Shown: positions 9,199 through 19,090, counted from the stretch's first letter. The stretch: 64,000 nucleotides of DNA from Adiantum capillus-veneris (GCA_014529385.2 CM043944.1:174295240-174359239), one strand, 5' to 3'. Notes: generated from the letters alone by a model not told the origin. Program-made: numbers and translations.

Positions 9199-10422
9199 CT
9201 ATCGTGATTGTGTGTTACGTGCAGCCGGACTAATCGGTCCTACAAAGTCTAAGCCCCACTTTTCAAATGGCTGGGTTACCTTGATGGGATGTAGAGGCAT
9301 CCTATCACTTCTTTGCGGCTTCTTGAAGCGTTGGCATTCATCACATCCCTTTGCAAAAAGTGATGCATCCTTAAACAGAGTGGGCCACCAATAGCCTGAC
9401 TGTAAGATCTTTCGGGCAGTCAAGTTTCCTGAAAAGTGACCACCAGCTACACCCATGTGTGCCTCTTGTAGAATATATAAATACTCATCCTCACGGGCAC
9501 AGCGTCTAAGAACATCATCTTTTCCTCTCTTATAGAGAGTTCCAGCCAGTAAGCAATAGGGTTCGCATTCCTTGATTAAATTTCGAGCTATATCTTTTCG
9601 CAGTTCTTTGGGTGGAAAACCATTAACTAAGAAGTTAACAATCTTTTCACTCCATTCAGGCATTGTCTCAACAATGAACAAAGGAGTATCAGGCAATTCA
9701 TCATCAACCCCCGTAGGAGCTTCGTCATTAGGGATACGAGATAAATGATCCGCCATGACATGTTTCCTCCCAGGCCTCACAACAACGGTGAAGTCAAACT
9801 CAAGAAGAATTAACAACCATCGTGTAATTCGACCTGTGGAACACGGCTTGTTTACCAAATATAGCAATGCTTGATGATCAACATAAAACACAAAATTGGT
9901 AGCAAGAAGGTAATAGCAAAATTTCTTTACTGCGTAAATCATAGCTAGACCTTCGCGCTCTGTAGTAGTGTAGTTCATCTCGGCATCATTTAATTGGCAA
10001 CTTGCAAAGCTAATAGGGTAGTCCAATTTATGTTCTCCTGGTTGAGTTAGAACACACCCAATAGCAAAATTTGATGCATCAATATGCACATGAAAAGGTA
10101 CATTCCAATCGGGTGTTTGCAGGATTGGAGCACTTGTTAGGGCCTTCTTTAATAACTCATAAGATTGATGACATTCTTCCGTCCAGTGAAACTCGATAAG
10201 AAGCTTGTATAATGGACGCGCTATCTCTGCAAAGTTTAAAATAAATCTTCGATAATAACCAACATGGCCCATAAATCTTTGAACTCCTTTATAGTTCGTA
10301 GGTGGTGGCAAATCGGCAATGGCTTTAATCTTACTCTCATCTGTGGATATCCCGTTCTTGGACACTATATGCCCTAGAATGACTCCATGCTTAACCCAAA
10401 ATTGGCATTTGAAAGGGTTCAA
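9199..10422 (-). CDS. gypsy Pol part 2: RT end, RNase H, integrase N-terminus
   Basis: 407-residue open segment in the same frame as its neighbours; the upstream boundary is TGA 10459-10461 and the downstream boundary TAG 9199-9201. It starts in the RT thumb (NPFKCQFW, GHIVSKNGI). RNase H follows, with FHVHIDASNFAIG, TTTEREGLAMIYAVKKF and FYVDHQALLYLV, which supply the usual Asp/Glu/Asp residues, and the connection motif ADHLSRIP. Next is the integrase zinc finger, HMGVAGGH ... CDEC (HHCC), and then WGLDFVGPI with the first catalytic Asp. Only one RNase H is seen, so the extra RNase H of Tat elements seems absent. Without the point stops the protein would be continuous. Confidence 0.85.
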   Translation of the reverse strand: MNPFKCQFWVKHGVILGHIVSKNGISTDESKIKAIADLPPPTNYKGVQRFMGHVGYYRRFILNFAEIARPLYKLLIEFHWTEECHQSYELLKKALTSAPILQTPDWNVPFHVHIDASNFAIGCVLTQPGEHKLDYPISFASCQLNDAEMNYTTTEREGLAMIYAVKKFCYYLLATNFVFYVDHQALLYLVNKPCSTGRITRWLLILLEFDFTVVVRPGRKHVMADHLSRIPNDEAPTGVDDELPDTPLFIVETMPEWSEKIVNFLVNGFPPKELRKDIARNLIKECEPYCLLAGTLYKRGKDDVLRRCAREDEYLYILQEAHMGVAGGHFSGNLTARKILQSGYWWPTLFKDASLFAKGCDECQRFKKPQRSDRMPLHPIKVTQPFEKWGLDFVGPISPAARNTQSR

Positions 10423-10458
10423 TGAGATGCGATAAAATCTGCACCTTTCAAATATTTT

Positions 10459-13400
10459 TCATAGATATAACAAATGCTTCTCCCAAGAAGAATAAACACA
10501 AAGGTCGTCTAGGAAAGCTTCACAAAACTCCCTTAGAAATTCTTTAAACGCAGTGTTTATTAATCGTTGGAATGTAGCAGGGGCATTCGTTAAGCCAAAA
10601 GCCATAACACGAAATGCAAACACTCCAAACTCTGTGATAAAAGCAGTTTTAGCTTGGTCCTCTAATGCAATTGTGATTTGATTGTAACCAGAGTACCCAT
10701 CTAAAAAGCTATAAGCTTCCTTGCCCGCAACTCTTTCAAGCACATGTTCTGAATATGGCAAGGGATAATGATCTCTACTAGTGGCTGCATTAACTTTCTT
10801 GAGGTCCACGCACACTCTTAGTTTCCCATTCTTTTTTGGCACAATGACTATTGGAGAAACCCATTCTGAGTGCTCAATAGGGTATATGAATCCACATTGG
10901 ATAAGTTTTTCAATCTCCTCTTGTACAATTTTGGCGTACTTAGGATTCATTGGATAGGGTCGTTGCTGGACGGGTTTAGCAGTGTTGATCATGGGAATTG
11001 TATGTTGCTCCACAGAAGGTGGAACGCCCTTCATGTCATGATATGTCCAAGCAAAGATATCCTTGTATTCCTTGAGGAGCTCCTTAAGTACAGCCTCTTC
11101 AGTTTCGGTAAGGTCTTGACCAATAAAGATTGGTTTAGACTCCTCACCTGGTTCTGCTAATTCTATCTCTTTAACTACCATTGGACCATCATAGACTCCA
11201 CTGCTTCCATTGGTAGGTATTCGTTGGGCTTTGGCATACACAACCTTTCGCTCCCCCGTGGTATAAGATTTAAAATGTTCAGGAGCCGTATGTAAGTCAG
11301 CAGGCTCTTGTCCTGACGGAGACCTTTCTTTTAGTTCTGCCTCCTTTTGTTGTTGTGCTAACTCTCGGTTTTGACGTCTTCTTATAGTTCGACTCAATTT
11401 CAGCTCTGTAACCTCCAATTGAGCGAGGTCAACGGGTCGCGGGCTGCACCACATGACATTCTGGAGATGTTCACCCCAATTGTCTACTAGCTTTCGATGA
11501 GCATCACATGCCCCTAGATAGCTAAGCCATTCTGCAGTAGATCTTTCCTTGTTTATCCTAGCTCTCACATTTGCTCGATATCGTCGTCTCTTATATGACC
11601 TTTGTTTCTTATTAAGGTTTTGATTTTGGTAAATGTTTGAACTCGACTCGCTTGATAGGTCTTCGCTTGTATCTTCTTCACTCTCATATAAATTACCATA
11701 GATGGTCGTACTAGACCTTGAGTGTTCAGTTTCTATACTTGGCTCACTCGATGTTTCCTCAGGTTCTGAATCCATTTCTCCCTGAGATTCCATTTCTGAT
11801 GTGTATTGGCCTGAAGCCTTTGAGGAATCATCGGTTTCACTCTCAGGTAGGTGTGCCTCTTTCTTATCATCAGATGTTACATGCGCTACACCTAACATGT
11901 TTACTGGTGCAATGTGTGGTATCTCTTCCCCATCTGGTGTTACCCAAGTTGTTCCTCTAGCTCCCCATGTATCTATAGTTGCCGCTAGGTGTACCCAATC
12001 GACATTGTCTGACTCAGCCATTCCGGGTAGGATATCCATATAAGGAGAGTTCTCCCCAATATCCGTGTCTTCGTTACACGTGTAACAATACTGTAATGGA
12101 GCTGAGTGAATTGTTGTGTCTGATCGATTATCAATGATGAATTTATTTCCTAGAGGATGCGTTCGACCACTTAAAAGATCAACTCGAATGACAGAGTCTT
12201 GGAACTGTAAGTAGACGTGGTTTTTGGACCAGTCATGCACCATTTTTGCTTCCCTCATGAATGGACGCCCTAAGATCATCTCAAATGACATAGGATGCTT
12301 GGAAAAATCTATAACAATGCAAGTCTGCCTTACCTTGTGTCCCAAGACCTTGATCCTGAGATCCTTAAGCATTCCAATAGGCGTAACAATAGATCCATTA
12401 GCCATTTTTACCACTACGCTTGTGGATTCAAGGTGAGGTCGCCCCATAGACTCCCAACAACTCTTTGTCACCATGCTGACTCCCGCACCACCGTCAAGGA
12501 CTCCCTTTACAGTTAATCCTTTAGTAGTGATTGGCAGAGTAGCATTAGATTCATCACCTGCAAAGTATTGCCCCAACTTGTTAACGGGTACTTCAATTAC
12601 AGATTCATGTCCCGCTAGGTCAGATGGTGGTGCTAAATGTTCCTCATCATTCATTACCGAGTCAGGTTTGTTCATATGTGCAAACTGTGGTAATCCGGCC
12701 TGTAATTCTCCATTGAGGAAGGCTCGAAGAGTTGAGACTAGCTCGGGGTCTTTGTATAGTTTGGACATGATGGTGGTTCTAACTTCTGAAGACATGAAAT
12801 CCATCAATTTGGCAACATTTAATGGCATCTTGTGGGACGTAGGACCCTGACAAGAGAATGGTGAAGATGGAATCTCCACTTCCTCAAGGGGGTCAGGTAT
12901 TCCCTCACCAAACATTCTCTCTAGTAGGAAAGGTGTGTGTCCACTTTCAGATGTCCTACCCTCACTCTCTTCCCGAATGATATTGGGTATAGCTAAAGGC
13001 CTGTAGTTCTTGTGAGGTTGAACTTGTGTGGGAAACACTGTGTCCGACATTTGGATGTGTTTGGGTTCAGGTTCTAATGTTCGTTGAGTTTCTTCCACCA
13101 AACCCCTCAGTTGTTGGACTCGTTCAATTTCCACTGTTGGGTTTGGATAGGTTCCAATCTTTCTCTTGCAATCCTCATTTTTTGTCTCTCGTGGCTTATC
13201 TTGGGGGTTCGCAACTGGGTCGTTTAACTTTGAATACTCTTTTGGTGTTCGTCGTAATTCCCTCTCGTGATCCTCCTCACTGGCTTTTTCCTTTGTAGTA
13301 ACAGTTTTGGTCTCCGTGGTCTCTATCGAATCTGAGTCATCCTCAGGGTCATTCATATACACGGGATCCTCTCCTGTCCCTACGTTAGTCTTTGAACTAG

Positions 13401-13680
13401 GTTTTGAGCTAGAAGCATTAAGGGATTTCTTTCTTCGTGTTTTCTTCTTTCTCGCTCGGCCAATGGATGCAGCATCTCTCTCTTCGAGGATGTAATTTTG
13501 CTTTTGGAGCATCGACCGTGTGAGTGCATTCGCTGGTGCTATGTTTATAGTTGGTGGTGTCCCATCAACAATCTCTATTATGTTCAATGGTGTGATTTTC
13601 GGTGCGTTTGGATTGTTAGGACACTGTGCGATCAAATGATCTATGCCACAACGATTACAAGTGAGTATTGGCATTGCCAA
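10459..13680 (-). CDS. gypsy Pol part 1: CCHC, aspartic protease, long acidic spacer, reverse transcriptase
   Basis: 1073-residue open segment. It opens with a zinc knuckle CNRCGIDHLIAQC. The protease lies at about residues 380-500, with VLDGGAGVSMV (D-G-G-A in place of D-S/T-G-A) and MILGRPFM. Residues about 510-845 are a long Ser/Glu/Arg-rich spacer with no domain I recognise, an unusual length between protease and RT. RT occupies about 865-1073: FIYPIEHSEWVSPIVIVPKK, RVCVDLKKVNAAT, FLDGYSGYNQI, FGLTNAPATFQR and the catalytic FLDD. It ends at TGA 10459-10461, where related proteins keep reading (an Arg codon CGA to TGA would explain it). The first residues run on from gag in the same frame, through TAA 13699-13701. 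Confidence 0.9.
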   Translation of the reverse strand: MAMPILTCNRCGIDHLIAQCPNNPNAPKITPLNIIEIVDGTPPTINIAPANALTRSMLQKQNYILEERDAASIGRARKKKTRRKKSLNASSSKPSSKTNVGTGEDPVYMNDPEDDSDSIETTETKTVTTKEKASEEDHERELRRTPKEYSKLNDPVANPQDKPRETKNEDCKRKIGTYPNPTVEIERVQQLRGLVEETQRTLEPEPKHIQMSDTVFPTQVQPHKNYRPLAIPNIIREESEGRTSESGHTPFLLERMFGEGIPDPLEEVEIPSSPFSCQGPTSHKMPLNVAKLMDFMSSEVRTTIMSKLYKDPELVSTLRAFLNGELQAGLPQFAHMNKPDSVMNDEEHLAPPSDLAGHESVIEVPVNKLGQYFAGDESNATLPITTKGLTVKGVLDGGAGVSMVTKSCWESMGRPHLESTSVVVKMANGSIVTPIGMLKDLRIKVLGHKVRQTCIVIDFSKHPMSFEMILGRPFMREAKMVHDWSKNHVYLQFQDSVIRVDLLSGRTHPLGNKFIIDNRSDTTIHSAPLQYCYTCNEDTDIGENSPYMDILPGMAESDNVDWVHLAATIDTWGARGTTWVTPDGEEIPHIAPVNMLGVAHVTSDDKKEAHLPESETDDSSKASGQYTSEMESQGEMDSEPEETSSEPSIETEHSRSSTTIYGNLYESEEDTSEDLSSESSSNIYQNQNLNKKQRSYKRRRYRANVRARINKERSTAEWLSYLGACDAHRKLVDNWGEHLQNVMWCSPRPVDLAQLEVTELKLSRTIRRRQNRELAQQQKEAELKERSPSGQEPADLHTAPEHFKSYTTGERKVVYAKAQRIPTNGSSGVYDGPMVVKEIELAEPGEESKPIFIGQDLTETEEAVLKELLKEYKDIFAWTYHDMKGVPPSVEQHTIPMINTAKPVQQRPYPMNPKYAKIVQEEIEKLIQCGFIYPIEHSEWVSPIVIVPKKNGKLRVCVDLKKVNAATSRDHYPLPYSEHVLERVAGKEAYSFLDGYSGYNQITIALEDQAKTAFITEFGVFAFRVMAFGLTNAPATFQRLINTAFKEFLREFCEAFLDDLCVYSSWEKHLLYL

Positions 13681-13836
13681 TGCACTCCCTTGACTTGTTT
13701 ACATTAGTGCGGCATTCTTTTGCATTCTAATGGGGCACTCAACTACTCGATGTGGTCCACCACATTCGTAGCACTGAAGAGGTGGTCTCTTGGTAAAACT
13801 ATTAATGTTTTGACCTCTTGCTGCTAGCGCAGTAGC

Positions 13837-15837
13837 TTAATATACCGGTTTGATTTGTCCCCAATGGTCTTCCATATAGTACATGGGACACTCCTTAAGC
13901 ATGTCGACTCCATAGGTGATACTAGAGTCTATGTCCTCTTCGCAATCTACATAAGTACTAGATGACTCGCAACCTATTTGGTTCATAGGTGTAACTCTTG
14001 GATGAGGGGGTTGCAGTCCTAGCACTGGAGGTGGCAACGGTGTGATTTGGACCACATTTTGGGTTCTAGGGACCATGTGTTGTAATGGCAATTGTTGCTC
14101 CATGGGTGGGGTAGGCATCAATGCAGGAACTCGAGGTGAGTCTGCCCAAGCTATAGGCGGTCTATTTTCCATGATGCGTTTAAGCATTAGGCAATCCTTC
14201 GCTTGATGGCCATACCTACCACACGCGTTACAAGTCCCGTTAAACTTTACTCTGAAAGTAGGGCATTCACTCGTAGTATGTGGGCCCAAGCAAATTGAGC
14301 ACCATTGTTGCTCCCTTCTTGGATACATATGAGTGTTTTGTGGAGCACGATTACCCCTAAGGCTTTCTTGGATGGCCTTTGTGAGATCTGCCAAAGTCAT
14401 CTCAGATATCGTTTGCTCTTTCACGATTGGTTGTATCTTCATTGGCTCATGCCCTGATGCTTGCGAGCTACTAGACTTCGGCTCGGCAGACTCTCTTTCT
14501 CCTGCAATCATTAAATTATCCTCCAATTGGATTGCATTCATGGTGACTGCTTCCCAAGTAGTGATACCTCTAATGACTAGGCCATTATAGATACTTTCAT
14601 GTCGTAGTCCCCTAATGAATCTATCGAGCAATTGGTTGTTGTTGAATTGCTCGTTTGGATTGCATCGAGAATTCAAATTCTTTAGGCGACTAATGAAGTC
14701 TCTCACGGATTCACCTTCTTCTCGTTGGGCTTTCTGGACCTGAGAGGCTACACCCCAAAGTACTCCCTCTCGTATGTATTCTTTTAAGAACAGTCTCCTA
14801 AGAGTAGAGTAGATCGTTTTTTCTTCTACTCTTAAGGTTCTATACCAATCTCCAGCCTTTCCGCTTAGGGTCAAACTCAAAGCCTTACACTTATGTAGCT
14901 CATTGTGCTCTTCCAAGGAATCGCACACATGTTCAAAGACTTCCATATGCTTTCTAGCATCTCCGTCTCCATTGAATTTCTGTGTGAGCTTAGCTACTTG
15001 AACTGCCTTGCTCCTAGGCTCTCTATCAGGTGCACTACGCATGTTTTCCGCAATAGAGCGACCGATAGTTTGAGCAAATGCTGCCAGATCTCCTATTTGA
15101 GCAGGTATAATGGGTGTATGTGCTCCTGGAACCACATGTGAGATGGGAGTTGGCCTTGGCCTTGGCATACGCGCGGCTCTTGGGTCCCAAATTTCGTATG
15201 GTGGTGTACTAGACGGTAGTCCAAAGTTTACAGGCATGGCCCTAGGCATAGGGGGTGCCTGATATGGCATGTTATTATTCAATGGCATGGCTCCACTTGT
15301 ATAAGAGCTTGGATAAGTCCATTGTGGATTGTAAGATCTTGGAATAATCGGAGGTGTAGGAGCTACATGAGGCTGAGGTACGACAGGTGCACATGATTGA
15401 TACATACATGTAGGTATAGTTGGGGGCACTGTGCTACTAGGCATCGGCGCACTGTTAACAAATGAACTCCATGGTGTACTTCTTGCCATGCTCACCATTG
15501 GGATATGCATGGTAGCCGTAGTGTCATTAAGAGAAAGATGAGCTAGATCTGGAAAGGTAAAGCTGCCACTTGTGGGCTCAGATTGTACTGAGGCTCCTGG
15601 CGAAACAACATATGGAGGATCAATGGGGCTCACTGAGGGAGTCTCCATTTGTGACAGGGTTGGTTGGTTGGCCTTTCCCGTATCCAAGAATCTCATTAGG
15701 CTTGTTGAAGGCATGTTGATCCCTGTGTTCTGTCTTTCTAACTCGACAATCCTATGGAGGACATCACAGACTTTCTGTTGTTGCTCATCTATGCTAGTAG
15801 CACCCGATGTGGATTGTAGAACATCTAACCAACCCAC
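13837..15837 (-). CDS. gypsy Gag, main part with CCHC knuckles
   Basis: 666-residue open segment that continues the N-terminal gag frame across TAA 15850-15852. A Pro/Met/Ser-rich first third is followed by a retrotransposon capsid domain (QKFNGDGDARKHMEVFEHVC, LSGKAGDWYRTL, FISRLKNLNSRC, FIRGLRHESIY). Two zinc knuckles come next: CSICLGPHTTSEC (C-x2-C-x3-H-x4-C) and CNACGRYGHQAKDC (C-x2-C-x4-H-x4-C). The frame stops at TAA 13837-13839. The same frame then continues for another 45 codons with a further knuckle (CYECGGPHRVVEC) before TAA 13699-13701 and the Pol segment. Either TAA could be a natural gag terminator passed by readthrough, or all are mutations of CAA. Confidence 0.85.
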   Translation of the reverse strand: MGWLDVLQSTSGATSIDEQQQKVCDVLHRIVELERQNTGINMPSTSLMRFLDTGKANQPTLSQMETPSVSPIDPPYVVSPGASVQSEPTSGSFTFPDLAHLSLNDTTATMHIPMVSMARSTPWSSFVNSAPMPSSTVPPTIPTCMYQSCAPVVPQPHVAPTPPIIPRSYNPQWTYPSSYTSGAMPLNNNMPYQAPPMPRAMPVNFGLPSSTPPYEIWDPRAARMPRPRPTPISHVVPGAHTPIIPAQIGDLAAFAQTIGRSIAENMRSAPDREPRSKAVQVAKLTQKFNGDGDARKHMEVFEHVCDSLEEHNELHKCKALSLTLSGKAGDWYRTLRVEEKTIYSTLRRLFLKEYIREGVLWGVASQVQKAQREEGESVRDFISRLKNLNSRCNPNEQFNNNQLLDRFIRGLRHESIYNGLVIRGITTWEAVTMNAIQLEDNLMIAGERESAEPKSSSSQASGHEPMKIQPIVKEQTISEMTLADLTKAIQESLRGNRAPQNTHMYPRREQQWCSICLGPHTTSECPTFRVKFNGTCNACGRYGHQAKDCLMLKRIMENRPPIAWADSPRVPALMPTPPMEQQLPLQHMVPRTQNVVQITPLPPPVLGLQPPHPRVTPMNQIGCESSSTYVDCEEDIDSSITYGVDMLKECPMYYMEDHWGQIKPVY

Positions 15838-15849
15838 ATGATAGGTGTG

Positions 15850-16617
15850 TTATGTGTACCGATCAGTTAAAGCTTCTGCTTGTAGGTCATACTCCCAATT
15901 TTCATTTAGGAATATCCCATCTAGGCCTGGCGTGCTGGAGGTTTCCCTTGAAGTGGAAGCATTATTGCTCCCCATAGCTTGCCCCTCCGTGACTGCTACC
16001 TTGGGAGCACTCGGTTGCTCGGCTGGCATGATTGTTGTCATAGGAGCCTTTGCTTTCAGGGCTCGACTTTGTTCTAGCCCTCGTAGGTTCTCAATTTCCC
16101 TCTCCCTTGTTGCTTGCATATAGCGTTCGATCTCTTGCACTTTGGCAAGACTCCTACCATCGGGTAGTAAAACCTCGGAGGGAGATAGTCCTAAGGGATC
16201 AGGAGGTGCAGTGGATGGAACATTCACATGCACACTCTCAAGAAGCATAGGGTCCATTTTAGGCAGAAATGACGAATTTACTTCCCCACTCCCTTCATTT
16301 ATTTCATTAACCGCATGATCGGAGCGAGTAGCTCTACTAAGGGTCTCTTTTAAGCGGCTAAACACGCTAGACCCGGGCCGTGGGTCCATGGCATGCATGT
16401 CTTGACTTGAACTATCAGGGTTTGGTGTAAGATACCCCTCCATGACTTCGTAGTCAGAGGAAGAATCACTAGACGCGATATGAGGATCTTGGGTCGCGCT
16501 ACCTTGAGTCCCGGCCGAAGGTCCAGAACCTAGGGTGGAGGAATAATGGGTGCCCGCGTAAATGGAGGCACTACCAATATGCTCGTGCTCTAACACTCGT
16601 CCAGAGCGTAGGTTCAT
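15850..16617 (-). CDS. gypsy Gag N-terminal part
   Basis: The first in-frame ATG is 16617 (MNLRSGRVLEHEH); an earlier GTG at 16668 is not a plausible eukaryotic start. L-R-S-G-R close to the N-terminus is common in plant gypsy Gag proteins. The rest is Ser/Thr/Pro-rich with a charged helical stretch (KVQEIERYMQATREREIENL). It ends at TAA 15850-15852. Eleven further in-frame bases lead straight into the main gag segment, so this looks like one Gag protein cut by a nonsense change (CAA to TAA is the simplest route). Confidence 0.75.
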   Translation of the reverse strand: MNLRSGRVLEHEHIGSASIYAGTHYSSTLGSGPSAGTQGSATQDPHIASSDSSSDYEVMEGYLTPNPDSSSQDMHAMDPRPGSSVFSRLKETLSRATRSDHAVNEINEGSGEVNSSFLPKMDPMLLESVHVNVPSTAPPDPLGLSPSEVLLPDGRSLAKVQEIERYMQATREREIENLRGLEQSRALKAKAPMTTIMPAEQPSAPKVAVTEGQAMGSNNASTSRETSSTPGLDGIFLNENWEYDLQAEALTDRYT

Positions 16618-16673
16618 ATGACTTGGATCCCCTAGAAGTGTCAGTGAGGGCCCGTGAAGGCTGCTCACCTAGT

Positions 16674-16751
16674 AACCCAAGTCTTTTCTTATTTTTTGAT
16701 TTTTTGGTGATTTGCAACCCAAGTCTTTTCTTATTTTTTGATTTTTTGGTC
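16674..16751. repeat. 42-bp tandem duplication in the gypsy leader
   Basis: AACCCAAGTCTTTTC followed by T-rich sequence occurs at 16674 and again at 16716. Confidence 0.85.
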
Positions 16752-17048
16752 CTTTTTTTCTGACCCAGCTATAGAATAAAACGTATGATAGCTCAAAACG
16801 AGCTTCTCGGTCAGAGGGACGTGCCGTGCTTTACAGCCCTCCGTTTGGTCACTTTATGCCCTCGGAATCCCTAAAACCGTCAATTTCTAGTAGGGAACTA
16901 GGCCCGAATTAGAAAGTCTAAGGGTGCAAGTGGGAAGAGAAGGGAGGAGAGTGGAGGACTTGCCCCACATGCTCTCATTCCCTCTTGAGGGGGTGGGGTA
17001 TATATATAAGAGTGAGTCTAGTATATATCATAAGACTGAGGACTGAGG

Positions 17049-17098
17049 CCTGGGCTTGGGCTTGGGCTTGGGCTTGGGCTTGGGCTTGGGCTTGGGCA
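17049..17098. repeat. (GGGCTT)n hexamer array, about 8 copies
   Basis: Perfect repeats of GGGCTT in the leader of the gypsy element. Confidence 0.95.
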
Positions 17099-17159
17099 AA
17101 CGATCCCGATCAAAATTTTAGTGTAGCCCCCCAGTCACTCACGCTTAAATATTTTTTGA

Positions 17160-17162
<3 letters not shown>

Positions 17163-17218
<56 letters not shown>
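17163..17218. repeat. (TA)n microsatellite
   Basis: About 55 bp of alternating TA in the gypsy leader. Confidence 0.95.
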
Positions 17219-17223
<5 letters not shown>

Positions 17224-17747
17224 TATTTTTATTTTTTTTTCTTGGGCGACGACCGCGCGCGGATTTGGTGACCCTTTCTTGGCCACACACACTCTCACCT
17301 ACCTAACCTCCCAGTCAACAGCTCACTACCTTGTCTACTTACTAACGGTGCTGCTAACCACTAACTAATCTACTAACTAATCTGTTAACTGCCTACTGAC
17401 AGTGACCTAAATGTCCACCTACTTCCTTTCTCACTACCTTACTGTGCAAAAAACTGTGTGCAGACACACCTTGACAGAAACTGTGTGCAGACTGTGTACA
17501 AGCAGAAATTGCTAACTGCCTTCCTACTTATTCATTCACTGCAAACAAGCTAACGACTACTAATTGTGCAAAGACTGTGTGCAAACAGAAAACACAACAT
17601 TATGCAGAAATCACAGAACTTGCAGACAACACAAAAATTAACAATTTACAGAAAAACAACTCATTCCTCTTCCTCTTCCTCTTCTTTCCTACTACAAACA
17701 ACTCATAGGAGAAGCACAAAGTGCCTCTTGGGCTTAGTGAAGGGCGT

Positions 17748-17766
17748 TTCCCCGGCAGCGGTGCCA
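17748..17766 (-). other. primer-binding site, tRNA-Asp-like
   Basis: On the minus strand TGGCACCGCTGCCGGGGAA lies four bases inside the 5' LTR. The classical tRNA-Asp site of Athila/Tat elements is TGGCGCCGTTGCCGGGGA, so this differs at two positions. Confidence 0.8.
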
Positions 17767-17770
17767 AAAA

Positions 17771-18015
17771 TGTGCGCTCCTTGCCGCACTGTCGAAGCAA
17801 GGGACTTGCCGATACACCGTGTGCGAGCCACAAATGGCTCCAAGCACACAACAAGACTAATCTAGCAAGCTCAAAAGAGGGCAATGGTGTGTCACTCACC
17901 GCTCTATGCTCCTGCCGTGGAGGATTGCTCGCCGCGATGAAGAAGAAGCTGCAGTCGTGTCGCGCTCAACCGCTTCTCCGCCGTCGTGCCTTCGTAATGC
18001 TCGATCGCACACACA

Positions 18016-18078
<63 letters not shown>

Positions 18079-18387
18079 TACACACACACACGAGGAGGTG
18101 AAGAAGAAGAAGATGGAGATGGAGATGGAGCAAGAGCACTCTTCTATTGCACAAATGAGAGAATGAGTGAATTTTAGGTTTAGTTGGCTTTTATATGAGC
18201 TCACCCCATTCACACTTGGGCGCCCATGCTTAGCCAACTAATCCCTTGAATGTCCCAGTTAGAGTGCGCCTCTCATCACTCTTACCCTTTTCCTATTGGT
18301 CCGACAAGCCCGGTACCTGACTCTACCAAATACATAATACACGTCCGTCGTAGGTGATGGGGTGTCCGTGAGTCGTGAGGGTTAACA
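17771..18387 (-). repeat. 5' LTR of the gypsy element
   Basis: Begins TGTGCGCTCC and ends GGGTTAACA on the + strand. Its CT array (18019-18075) is longer than in the other LTR. Promoter and polyadenylation signals should lie here, but I could not place a clear TATA box. Confidence 0.95.
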
Positions 18388-18392
18388 TCCTC
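18388..18392. repeat. right target-site duplication TCCTC
   Basis: Identical to 4376-4380. Confidence 0.9.
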
Positions 18393-19007
18393 TAGGAGCA
18401 AGTGTAGGCTTAGGCTTATGTTTATGGCTAAGTACAATTAGGCATCAATACTCTCATTCCCTCATGAATGGTTTTCAAGGAAGAAGAGGTTCCCTTTTAT
18501 AGGTGAAGGGAACCCCCAAGGGCTACACAAAAAAGACAAGAGCCAATGTAAACAGGAACTGACAAAGTTTGAAATGAATTGTCCTTGCATGATGTGGACA
18601 GAAGACTGGGGTCCACCATTTTGATCATATCGCCTCAACCGTGGCTTCAAATAAAGAAGTAATAATAGGGGCAAAAAATTCATCTCATAAGCTACGATCC
18701 CTATTTTATATACTTTATCAATTTGGATTGGAATCTTATGTAAAAATATCATCAAATAGGATACATTTTTGGCAGCAAAAGTCTTTTTGTGGTCCCCTTA
18801 GCCTAGACTTTCATTTAATTCCAATGGACATCTCATGCAATATGAAAGCATGACTTTGCTCCTTGACAAAGTTTTGTAATCATCCTTACAATAATGCATT
18901 AAAATAGGTGTATCTTTGAAAATTATGCAAACTAGTGTCCCACTAGGATTTGATTCCTTCCTTGTAGCTATTAAAAAGAAATATAAGAAAAATATGAAAA
19001 ATACATA

Positions 19008-19090
<83 letters not shown>

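Larger units (their letters stand above)
16618..17747 (-). other. 5' leader of the gypsy element
   Basis: About 1.1 kb between the primer-binding site and the first gag ATG. It contains a 42-bp tandem duplication (16674-16751, AACCCAAGTCTTTTC... twice), a hexamer array TTGGGC (17049-17098), a TA array (17163-17218), and runs of short ACTAACT-like repeats near 17330-17420. No coding seen. Confidence 0.6.
4381..18387 (-). mobile_element. complete Ty3/gypsy LTR retrotransposon, about 14 kb
   Basis: Two direct LTRs (4381-4993 and 17771-18387) bound by TG...CA and flanked by a perfect TCCTC duplication define one whole element, read from right to left. Behind the right-hand 5' LTR is a primer-binding site close to plant tRNA-Asp. 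A purine tract precedes the left-hand 3' LTR. Order on the minus strand: leader, gag with several CCHC knuckles, aspartic protease, RT, RNase H, integrase, a second protease-like domain, a long tail with W-(V/I)-P-K motifs, a separate small ORF, and about 1.3 kb of non-coding sequence. I saw no chromodomain. RT wording (FLDGYSGYNQI), LTR-adjacent features and large size suggest the non-chromovirus side of Ty3/gypsy near Athila/Tat. The LTRs differ at about five substitutions plus length changes in microsatellites, so the insertion is recent, yet the coding frame has six nonsense codons. Confidence 0.95.

Noticed and set aside
10870-15841. Plus-strand frames across the gypsy gag-pol
   Set aside because: Shadows of the minus-strand polyprotein; no domains.
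16674-17098. CRISPR-like repeats in the gypsy leader
   Set aside because: These are directly adjacent tandem repeats without unique spacers, in a plant element.
17156-17300. AT array in the gypsy leader as a replication origin or matrix attachment site
   Set aside because: Composition alone is not evidence, and the array is a simple microsatellite.
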